Assembly: GCA_964019165.1 (NCBI GenBank)
Contig: CAXHSL010000006.1
Span: forward strand, 1 to 64,000
Length of the DNA stretch: 64,000 nucleotides
Direction: 5' to 3'
Source of the DNA: Mastigias papua
Lineage: Eukaryota > Cnidaria > Scyphozoa > Rhizostomeae > Mastigiidae
Shown: one piece after another, positions 50,811 to 62,700 of the stretch
Layout of the letters: each line of letters starts with the position of its first letter
Position numbering within the stretch: position 1 is the first letter of the stretch
The notes under the pieces: model-generated
What the model was told of the DNA's origin: nothing
Seen by the model: only the letters and a program-made list of their open reading frames with translations
Databases searched by the model: none
Made by a program: the position numbers and the translations under genes

Positions 50811-53800
50811 TTGGCCAAACATCGGTCATTTTCATCACTTTTCAATCTGCAATCAAAATCAATCAATTTCAATTTTGGTCAATTTTGGCCAAAATACCAA
50901 GGTTATAGCCTTACTTTTTGGCCAAAAATCGCTCATTTTCATCACTTTTCAATCTGCAGTCAAACTCAATCAATTTCAAATTTGGTCATTTTTGGCCAAA
51001 ATACCAAGGTTATAGCCTTACTTTTTGGCCAAAAATCGCTCATTTTCATCACTTTTCAATCTGCAATCAAAATCAATCAATTTCAATTTTGGTCATTTGT
51101 GGCCAAAATACCAAGGTTATAGCCTTACTTTTTGGCCAAAAATCGCTCATTTTCATCACTTTTCAATCTGGAATCAAACTCCATCAATTTCACTTTTTGT
51201 CATGTTTGGCCAAAATACCAAGGTTATAGCCTTACTTTTTGGCCAAACATCGCTCATTTTCATCACTTTTCAATCTGCAATCAAAATCAATCAATTTCAA
51301 TTTTGGTCAATTTTGGCCAAAATACCAAGGTTATAGCCTTACTTTTTGGCCAAAAATCGCTCATTTTCATCATTTTTCACTCTGCAATCAAAATCAATCA
51401 ATTTCAATTTTTGTCATTTTTGGCCAAAATACCAAGGTTATAGCCTTACGTTTTGGCCAAAAATCGCTCATTTTCATCACTTTTCAATCTGCACTCACAA
51501 TCGATCAATTTCGAGTTTGGTCATTTTTGGCCAAAATACCAAGGTTATAGCCTTACTTGTTGGCCAAAAATCGCTCATTTTCATCACTTTTCAATCTGCA
51601 ATCAAAATCAATCAAGTTCAATTTTGGTCATTTTTGGCCAAAATACCAAGGTTATAGCCTTACTTTTTGGCCAAAAATCGCTCATTTTCATCACTTTTCA
51701 ATCTGCAATCAAAATCAATCAATTTCAATTTTGGTCATTTTTGGCCGAAATACCAAGGTTATAGCCTTACTGTTCGGCCAAAAATCGCTCATTTTCATCA
51801 CTTTTCAATCTGCAATCAAAATCAATCAATTTCAATTTTGGTCATTTTTGGCCAAAATACCAAGGTTATAGCCTTACGTTTTGGCCAAAAATCGCTCATT
51901 TTCATCACATTTCAATCTCCAATCAAAATCAATCAATTTCAATTTTGGTCATGTTTGGCCAAAATACCAAGGTTATAGCCTTACTGTTTGGCCAAACATC
52001 GCTCATTTTCATCACTTTTCAATCTGCAATCAAAGTCAATCAATTTCAATTTTGGTCATTTTTGGCCAAAATACCAAGGTTATAGCCTTACTTTTTGGCC
52101 ACAAGTCGCTCATTTTCATCACTTTTCAATCTGCAATCAAAATCAATCAATTTCAATTTTGGTCATTTCTGGCCAAAATACCAAGGTTATAGCCTTACGT
52201 TTTGGCCAAAAATCGCTCATTTTCATCACATTTCAATCTCCAATCAAAATCAATCAATTTCAATTTTGGTCATATTTGGCCAAAATACCAAGGTTATAGC
52301 CTTACTTTTTGGCCAAACATCGCTCATTTTCATCACTTTTCAATCTGCAATCAAAATCAATCAATTTCAATTTTGGTCATTTTTGGCCAAAATACCAAGG
52401 TTATAGCCTTACTTTTTGGCCACAAGTCGCTCATGTTCATCACTTTTCAATCTGCAATCAAAATCAATCAATTTCAATTTTGGTCATTTCTGGCCAAAAT
52501 ACCAAGGTTATAGCCTTACTGTTTGGCCAAAAATCGCTCATTTTCATCACTTTTCAATCTGCAATCAAAATCAATCAATTTCAATTTTGGTCATTTTTGA
52601 CCAAAATACCAAGGTTATAGCCTTACTTTTTGGCCAAAAATCGCTCAGTTTCATCACTTCTCAATCTGCAATCAAAATCAATCAATTTCAATTTTGGTCA
52701 TTTTTGGCCAAAAAACGAAGGTTATAGCCTTACTTTTTGGCCAAAAATCGCTCATTTTCATCACTTTTCAATCTGCAATCACAATCAATCAATTTCAATT
52801 TTGGTCATTTTTGGCCAAAGTACCAAGGTTATAGCCTTACTTTTTGGCCAAAAATCGCTCATTTTCATCACCTTTCAATCTGCAATCAAAATCAATCAAT
52901 TTCAATTTTGGTCAATTTTGGCCAAAATACGAAGGTTATAGCCTTACTGTTTGGCCAAACATCGCTCATTTTCATCACTTTTCAATCTGCAATCAAAATC
53001 AATCAATTTCAATTTTGGTCAGTTGTGGCCAAAATACCAAGGTTATAGCCTTACTTTTTGGCCAAAAATCGCTCATTTTCATCACTTTTCAATCTGCAGT
53101 CAAAATCAATCAATTTCAATTTTGGTCATTTGTGGCCAAACTACCAAGGTTATAGCCTTACTGTTTGGCCAAAAATCGCTCATTTTCATCACTTTTCAAT
53201 CTGCAATCATAATCAATCAATTTCAATTTTGGTCATTTTTGACCAAAATACCAAGGTTATAGCCTTACTTTTTGGCCAAAAATCGCTCAGTTTCATCACT
53301 TCTCAATCTGCAATCAAAATCAATCAATTTCAAGTTAGGTCAATTTTGGCCAAAAAACGAAGGTTATAGCCTTACTTTTTGGCCAAAAATCGCTCATTTT
53401 CATCACTTTTCAATCTGCAATCACAATCAATCAATGTCAATTTTGGTCATTTTTGGCCAAAATACCAAGGTTATAGCCTTACTTTTTGGCCAAAAATCGC
53501 TCATTTTCATCACGTTTCAATCTGCACTCACAATCGATCAATTTCGAGTTTGGTCATTTTTGGCCAAAATACCAAGGTTATAGCCTTACTTTTTGGCCAA
53601 AAATCGCTCATTTTCATCACTTTTCAATCTGCAATCAAAATCAATCAATTTCAATTTTGGTCAATTTTGGCCAAAATACCAAGGTTATAGCCTTACTTTT
53701 TGGCCAAAAATCGCTCATTTTCATCACTTTTCACTCTGCAATCAAAATCAATCAATTTCAATTTTGGTCATTTTTGGCCAAAATACCAAGGGTATAGCCT

Positions 53801-56790
53801 TACGTTTTGGCCAAAAATCGCTCATTTTCATCACTTTTCAATCTGCACTCACAATCGATCAAGTTCGAGTTTGGTCATTTTTGGCCAAAATACCAAGGTT
53901 ATAGCCTTACTTGTTGGCCAAAAATCGCTCATTTTCATCACTTTTCAATCTGCAATCAAAATCAATCAAGTTCAATTTTGGTCATTTTTGGCCAAAATAC
54001 CAAGGTTATAGCCTTACTTTTTGGCCAAAAATCGCTCATTTTCATCACTTTTCAATCTGCAATCAAAATCAATCAATTTCAATTTTGGTCATTTTTGGCC
54101 GAAATACCAAGGTTATAGCCTTACTGTTCGGCCAAAAATCGCTCATTTTCATCACTTTTCAATCTGCAATCAAAATCAATCAATTTCAATTTTGGTCATT
54201 TTTGGCCAAAATACCAAGGTTATAGCCTTACGTTTTGGCCAAAAATCGCTCATTTTCATCACTTTTCAATCTGCAATCAAAATCAATCAACTTCAATTTT
54301 GGTCATTTTTGGCCAAAATACCAAGGTTATAGCCTTACTGTTTGGCCAAACATCGGTCATTTTCATCACTTTTCAATCTGCAATCAAAATCAATCAATTT
54401 CAATTTTGGTCAATTTTGGCCAAAATACCAAGGTTATAGCCTTACTTTTTGGCCAAAAATCGCTCATTTTCATCACTTTTCAATCTGCAGTCAAACTCAA
54501 TCAATTTCAAATTTGGTCATTTTTGGCCAAAATACCAAGGTTATAGCCTTGCTTTTTGGCCAAAAATCGCTCATTTTCATCACTTTTCAATCTGCAATCA
54601 AAATCAATCAATTTCAATTTTGGTCATTTGTGGCCAAAATACCAAGGTTATAGCCTTACTTTTTGGCCAAAAATCGCTCATTTTCATCACTTTTCAATCT
54701 GCAATCAAACTCCATCAATTTCACTTTTTGTCATGTTTGGCCAAAATACCAAGGTTATAGCCTTACTTTTTGGCCAAACATCGCTCATTTTCATCACTTT
54801 TCAATCTGCAATCAAAATCAATCAATTTCAATTTTGGTCAATTTTGGCCAAAATACCAAGGTTATAGCCTTACTTTTTGGCCAAAAATCGCTCATTTTCA
54901 TCATTTTTCACTCTGCAATCAAAATCAATCAATTTCAATTTTGGTCATTTTTGGCCAAAATACCAAGGTTATAGCCTTACGTTTTGGCCAAAAATCGCTC
55001 ATTTTCATCACTTTTCAATCTGCACTCACAATCGATCAATTTCGAGTTTGGTCATTTTTGGCCAAAATACCAAGGTTATAGCCTTACTTTTTGGCCAAAA
55101 ATCGCTCATTTTCATCACTTTTCAATCTGCAATCAAAATCAATCAATTTCAATTTTGGTCATTTTTGGCCAAAATACCAAGGTTATAGCCTTACTTTTTG
55201 GCCACAAGTCGCTCATTTTCATCACTTTTCAATCTGCAATCAAAATCAATCAATTTCAATTTTGGTCATTTTTGGCCAAAATACCAAGGTTATAGCCTTA
55301 CTTTTTGGCCAAACATCGCTCAGTTTCATCACTTTTCAATCTGCAATCAAAATCAATCAATTTCAATTTTGGTCATTTTTGGCCAAAATACCAAGGTTAT
55401 AGCCTTACTTTTTGGCCAAAAATCGCTCATTTTCATCACTTTTCTATCTGCAATCAAAATCAATCAATTTCAATTTTGGTCATTTTTGGCCAAAATACCA
55501 AGGTTATAGCCTTACTTTTTGGCCAAAAATCGCTCATTTTCATCACTTTTCAATCTGCAATCAAAATCAATCAATTTCAATTTTGGTCAATTTTGGCCAA
55601 AATACGAAGGTTATAGCCTTACTTTTTGGCCAAAAATCGCTCATTTTCATCACTTTTCAATCTGCAATCAAAATCAATCAACTTCAATTTTGGTCATTTT
55701 TGGCCAAAATACCAAGGTTATAGCCTTACTGTTTGGCCAAACATCGGTCATTTTCATCACTTTTCAATCTGCAATCAAAATCAATCAATTTCAATTTTGG
55801 TCAATTTTGGCCAAAATACCAAGGTTATAGCCTTACTTTTTGGCCAAAAATCGCTCATTTTCATCACTTTTCAATCTGCAGTCAAACTCAATCAATTTCA
55901 AATTTGGTCATTTTTTGCCAAAATACCAAGGTTATAGCCTTACTTTTTGGCCAAAAATCGCTCATTTTCATCACTTTTCTATCTGCAATCAAAATCAATC
56001 AATTTCAATTTTGGTCATTTGTGGCCAAAATACCAAGGTTATAGCCTTACTTTTTGGCCAAAAATCGCTCATTTTCATCACTTTTCAATCTGCAATCAAA
56101 CTCCATCAATTTCACTTTTTGTCATGTTTGGCCAAAATACCAAGGTTATAGCCTTACTTTTTGGCCAAACATCGCTCATTTTCATCACTTTTCAATCTGC
56201 AATCAAAATCAATCAATTTCAATTTTGGTCATTTTTGGCCAAAATAGCAAGGTTATAGCCTTACTCTTTGGCCAAAAATCGCTCATTTTCATCACTTTTC
56301 AATCTGCACTCACAATCGATCAATTTCGAGTTTGGTCATTTTTGGCCAAAATACCAAGGTTATAGCCTTACTTGTTGGCCAAAAATCGCTCATTTTCATC
56401 ACTTTTCAATCTGCAATCAAAATCAATCAAGTTCAATTTTGGTCATTTTTGGCCAAAATACCAAGGTTATAGCCTTACTTTTTGGCCAAAAATCGCTCAT
56501 TTTCATCACTTTTCAATCTGCAATCAAAATCAATCAATTTCAATTTTGGTCATTTTTGGCCGAAATACCAAGGTTATAGCCTTACTGTTCGGCCAAAAAT
56601 CGCTCATTTTCATCACTTTTCAATCTGCAATCAAAATCAATCAATTTCAATTTTGGTCATTTTTGGCCAAAATACCAAGGTTATAGCCTTACGTTTTGGC
56701 CAAAAATCGCTCATTTTCATCACATTTCAATCTCCAATCACAATCAATCAATTTCAATTTTGGTCATTTTTGGCCAAAATACCAAGGTTA
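50811..56790 (+). repeat. 33-monomer (3531-bp) and 13-monomer (1391-bp) duplications
   Basis: A marked series starting with CTGTTTGGCCAAACATCGGTC occurs at 50811, 54342 and 55733. CAAACTCCATCAATTTCAC with TTTTTGTCATG follows at about 51175, 54706 and 56098, at the same offsets. CACTCACAATCGATC with TTTCGAGTTTGG occurs at about 51495, 53525, 53850, 55025 and 56310. The set from CTTGTTGGCC through CAAGTTC to CTGTTCGGCC is shared at 51557, 53911 and 56372 (22 and 23 monomers apart). Unit boundaries are mosaic rather than uniform. Confidence 0.75.
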
Positions 56791-59700
56791 TAGCCTTACT
56801 TTTTGGCCAAACATCGCTCATTTTCATCACTTTTCAATCTGCAATCAAAATCAATCAATTTCAATTTTGGTCATTTTTGGCCAAAATACCAAGGTTATAG
56901 CCTTACTGTTTGGCCACACATCGCTCATTTTCATCTCTTTTCAATCTGCAGTCAAAATCAATCAATTTCAATTTTGGTCATTTTTGGCCAAAATATCAAG
57001 GTTATAGCCTTACTTTATGGCGAAAAATCGCTCATTTTCATCACTTTTCAATCTGCAATCAAAATCAATCAATTTCAATTTTGGTCATTTTTGGCCAAAA
57101 TACCAAGGTTATAGCCTTACTTTTTGGCCAAACATCGCTCATTTTCATCACTTTTCAATCTGCAATCAACATCAATCAATGTCAATTGTGGTCAATTTTG
57201 GCCAAAATACCAAGGTTATAGCCTTACTTTTTGGCCATAAATCGCTCATTGTCATCACTTTTCAATCTGCAACCAACAGCAATCAATTTCAATTTTGGTC
57301 ATTTTTGGCCGAAATACCAAGGTTATAGCCTTACTGTTCGGCCAAAAATCGCTCATTTTCATCACTTGTCAATCTGCAATCAAAATCAATCAATTTCAAT
57401 TTTGGTCATTTTTGGCCAAAATACCAAGGTTATAGCCTTACGTTTTGGCCAAAAATCGCTCATTTTCATCACATTTCAATCTCCAATCAAAATCAATCAA
57501 TTTCAATTTTGGTCATTTTTGGCCAAAATACCAAGGTTATAGCCTTACTTTTTGGCCAAACATCGCTCATTTTCATCACTTTTCAATCTGCAATCAAAAT
57601 CAATCAATTTCAATTTTGGTCATTTTTGGCCAAAATACCAAGGTTATAGCCTTACTTTTTGGCCAAACATCGCTCATTTTCATCACATTTCAATCTCCAA
57701 TCAAAATCAATCAATTTCAATTTTGGTCATTTTTGGCCAATATACCAAGGTTATAGCCTTACTTTTTGGCCAAACATCGCTCATTTTCATCACTTTTCAA
57801 TCTGCAATCAAAATCAATCAATTTCAATTTTGGTCATTTTTGGCCAAAATACCAAGGTTATAGCCTTACTTTTTGGCCAAACATCGCTCATTTTCATCTC
57901 TTTTCAATCTGCAGTCAAAATCAATCAATTTCAAGTTTGGTCATTTTTGGCCAAAATACCAAGGTTATAGCCTTACTTTTTGGCCAAAAATCGCTCATTT
58001 TCATCACTTTTCAATCTGCAATCAAAATCAATCAATTTCAATTTTGGTCATTTTTGGCCAAAATACCAAGGTTATAGCCTTACCTTTTGGCCAAAAATCG
58101 CTCATTTTCATCACTTTTCAATCTGCAATCAACATCAATCAATGTCAATTGTGGTCATTTTTGGCCAAAATACCAAGGTTATAGCCTTACTTTTTGGCCA
58201 AAAATCGCTCATTGTCATCACTTTTCAATCTGCAACCAACAGCAATCAATTTCAATTTTGGTCATTTTTGGCCAAAATACCAAGGTTATAGCCTTACTTT
58301 TTGGCCAAAAATCGCTCATTTTCATCACTTTTCAATCTGCAATCAAAATCAATCAATTTCAAGTTTGGTCATTTGTGGCCAAAATACCAAGGTTATAGCC
58401 TTACTTTTTGGCCAAACATCGCTCATTTTCATCACTTTTCAATCTGCAATCAAAATCAATCAATTTCAATTTTGGTCATTTTTGGCCAAAATACCAAGGT
58501 TATAGCCTTACGTTTTGGCCAAAAATCGCTCATTTTCATCACATTTCAATCTCCAATCAAAATCAATCAATTTCAATTTTGGTCATTTTTGGCCAAAATA
58601 CCAAGGTTATAGCCTTACTTTTTGGCCAAACATCGCTCATTTTCATCACTTTTCAATCTGCAATCAAAATCAATCAATTTCAATTTTGGTCATTTTTGGC
58701 CAAAATACCAAGGTTATAGCCTTACTTTTTGGCCAAACATCGCTCATTTTCATCACATTTCAATCTCCAATCAAAATCAATCAATTTCAATTTTGGTCAT
58801 TTTTGGCCAAAATACCAAGGTTATAGCCTTACTTTTTGGCCAAACATCGCTCATTTTCATCACTTTTCAATCTGCAATCAAAATCAATCAATTTCAATTT
58901 TGGTCATTTTTGGCCAAAATACCAAGGTTATAGCCTTACTTTTTGGCCAAACATCGCTCATTTTCATCTCTTTTCAATCTGCAGTCAAAATCAATCAATT
59001 TCAATTTTGGTCATTTTTGGCCAAAATATCAAGGTTATAGCCTTACTTTTTGGCCAAAAATCGCTCATTTTCATCACTTTTCAATCTGCAATCAAAATCA
59101 ATCAATTTCAATTTTGGTCATTTTTGGCCAAAATACCAAGGTTATAGCCTTACTTTTTGGCCAAACATCGCTCATTTTCATCACTTTTCAATCTGCAATC
59201 AAAATCAATCAATTTCAATTTTGGTCATTTTTGCCAAAATACCAAGGTTATAGCCTTACTTTTTGGCCAAACATCGCTCATTTTCATCTCATTTCAATCT
59301 CCAATCAAAATCAATCAATTTCAATTTTGGTCATTTTTGGCCAAAATACCAAGGTTATAGCCTTACTTTTTGGCCAAACATCGCTCATTTCATCACTTTT
59401 CAATCTGCAATCAAAATCAATCAATTTCAATTTTGGTCATTTTTGGCCAAAATACCAAGGTTATAGCCTTACTTTTTGGCCAAACATCGCTCATTTCATC
59501 ACTTTTCAATCTGCAATCAAAATCAATCAATTTCAATTTTGGTCATTTTTGGCCAAAATACCAAGGTTATAGCCTTACTTTTTGGCCAAACATCGCTCAT
59601 TTTCATCACATTTCAATCTCCAATCAAAATCAATCAATTTCAATTTTGGTCATTTTGGCCAAAATACCAAGGTTATAGCCTTACTTTTTGGCCAAACATC

Positions 59701-62700
59701 GCTCATTTTCATCACTTTTCAATCTGCAATCAAAATCAATCAATTTCAATTTTGGTCATTTTTGGCCAAAATACCAAGGTTATAGCCTTACTTTTGGCCA
59801 AAAATCGCTCATTTTCATCACTTTTCAATCTGCAATCAAAATCAATCAATTTCAATTTTGGTCATTTTTGGCCAAAATACCAAGGTTATAGCCTTACTTT
59901 TTGGCCAAACATCGCTCATTTTCATCACTTTTCAATCTGCAATCAAAATCAATCAATTTCAATTTTGGTCATTTTTGGCCAAATACCAAGGTTATAGCCT
60001 TACTTTTTGGCCAAACATCGCTCATTTTCATCACATTTCAATCTGCAATCAAAATCAATCAATTTCAATTTTGGTCATTTTTGGCCAAAATACCAAGGTT
60101 ATAGCCTTACTTTTTGGCCAAACATCGCTATTTTCATCACTTTTCAATCTGCAATCAAAATCAATCAATTTCAATTTTGGTCATTTTGGCCAAAATACCA
60201 AGGTTATAGCCTTACTTTTTGGCCAAACATCGCTCATTTTCATCACTTTTCAATCTGCAATCAAAATCAATCAATTTCAATTTTGGTCATTTTTGGCCAA
60301 AATACCAAGGTTATAGCCTTACTTTTTGGCCAAACATCGCTCATTTTCATCACATTTCAATCTCCAATCAAAATCAATCAATTTCAATTTTGGTCATTTT
60401 TGGCCAAAATACCAAGGTTATAGCCTTACTTTTTGGCCAAACATCGCTCATTTTCATCACTTTTCAATCTGCAATCAAAATCAATCAATTTCAATTTTGG
60501 TCATTTTGGCCAAAATACCAAGGTTATAGCCTTACTTTTTGGCCAAAAATCGCTCATTTTCATCACTTTTCAATCTGCAATCAAAATCAATCAATTTCAA
60601 TTTTGGTCATTTTTGGCCAAAATACCAAGGTTATAGCCTTACTTTTTGGCCAAACATCGCTCATTTTCATCACTTTTCAATCTGCAATCAAAATCAATCA
60701 ATTTCAATTTTGGTCATTTTTGGCCAAAATACCAAGGTTATAGCTTACTTTTTGGCCAAACATCGCTCATTTTCATCACATTTCAATCTGCAATCAAAAT
60801 CAATCAATTTCAATTTTGGTCATTTTTGGCCAAAATACCAAGGTTATAGCCTTACTTTTTGGCCAAACATCGCTCATTTTCATCACTTTTCAATCTGCAA
60901 TCAAAATCAATCAATTTCAATTTTGGTCATTTTGGCCAAAATACCAAGGTTATAGCCTTACTTTTTGGCCAAACATCGGCTCATTTTCATCACTTTTCAA
61001 TCTGCAATCAAAATCAATCAATTTCAATTTTGGTCATTTTTGGCCAAAATACCAAGGTTATAGCCTTACTTTTTGGCCAAACATCGCTCATTTTCATCAC
61101 ATTTCAATCTCCAATCAAAATCAATCAATTTCAATTTTGGTCATTTTGGCCAAAATACCAAGGTTATAGCCTTACTTTTTGGCCAAACATCGCTCATTTT
61201 CATCACTTTTCAATCTGCAATCAAAATCAATCAATTTCAATTTTGGTCATTTTTGGCCAAAATACCAAGGTTATAGCCTTACTTTTTGGCCAAACATCGC
61301 TCATTTCATCTCTTTTCAATCTGCAGTCAAAATCAATCAATTCAATTTTGGTCATTTTTGGCCAAAATATCAAGGTTATAGCCTTACTTTTTGGCCAAAA
61401 ATCGCTCATTTTCATCACTTTTCAATCTGCAATCAAAATCAATCAATTTCAATTTTGGTCATTTTTGGCCAAAATACCAAGGTTTATGGCCTTACTTTTG
61501 GCCAAAAATCGCTCATTTTCATCACTTTTCAATCTGCAATCAACATCAATCAATGTCAATTGTGGTCAATTTTGGCCAAAATACCAAGGTTATAGCCTTA
61601 CTTTTTGGCCAAAATCGCTCATTTTCATCACTTTTCAATCTGCAACCAACAGCAATCAATTTCAATTTTGGTCATTTTTGGCCGAAATACAAGGTTATAG
61701 CCTTACTGTTCGGCCAAAAATCGCTCATTTCATCACTTTTCAATCTGCAATCAAAATCAATCAATTTCAATTTTGGTTAATTTGGCCAAAATACCAAGGT
61801 TATAGCCTTACTTTTTGGCCAAAAATCGCTCATTTTCATCACTTTTCAATCTCCAATCAAAATCAATCAATTTCAATTTTGGTCATTTTTGGCCAAAATA
61901 CCAGGTTATAGCCTTACTTTTTGGCCAAACATCGCTCATTTTCATCACATTTCAATCTCCAATCAAAATCAATCAATTTCAATTTTGGTCATTTTTGGCC
62001 AAAATACCAAGGTTATAGCCTTACTTTTTGGCCAAACATCGCTCATTTTCATCACTTTTCAATCTGCAATCAAAATCAATCAATTTCAATTTTGGTCATT
62101 TTGGCCAAAATACCAAGGTTATAGCCTTACTTTTTGGCCAAACATCGCTCATTTTCATCTCTTTTCAATCCGCAGTCAAAATCAATCAATTTCAATTTTG
62201 GTCATTTTTGGCCAAAATATCAAGGTTATAGCCTTACTTTTTGGCCAAAAATCGCTCATTTTCATCACTTTTCAATCTGCAATCAAAATCAATCAATTTC
62301 AATTTTGGTCATTTTTGGCCAAAATACCAAGGTTATAGCCTTACTTTTTGGCCAAACATCGCTCATTTTCATCACATTTCAATCTCCAATCAAAATCAAT
62401 CAATTTCAATTTTGGTCATTTTTTGGCCAAAATACCAAGGTTATAGCCTTACTTTTTGCCAAACATCGCTCATTTTCATCACTTTTCAATCTGCAATCAA
62501 AATCAATCAATTTCAATTTTGGTCATTTTTGGCCAAAATACCAAGGTTATAGCCTTACTTTTTGGCCAAACATCGCTCATTTTCATCACTTTTCAATCTG
62601 CAATCAAAATCAATCAATTTCAATTTTGGTCATTTTTGGCCAAAATACCAAGGTTATAGCCTTACTTTTTGGCCAAACATCGCTCATTTTCATCACATTT

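Noticed and set aside
59050..59156. CENP-B box in the monomer
   Set aside because: The only CpG lies in ATCGCTC; there is no CGGG and nothing fits NTTCGNNNNANNCGGGN.
61227..61418. A 63-codon minus-strand frame
   Set aside because: Minus-strand satellite is rich in stops, and this frame survives only because of nearby 1-bp losses.
60859..61911. A 350-codon reading frame, the longest in the window
   Set aside because: It exists only because 1-bp indels in this block shift frame before each TAG. It reads the same satellite in changing frames, and the indels may be assembly errors.
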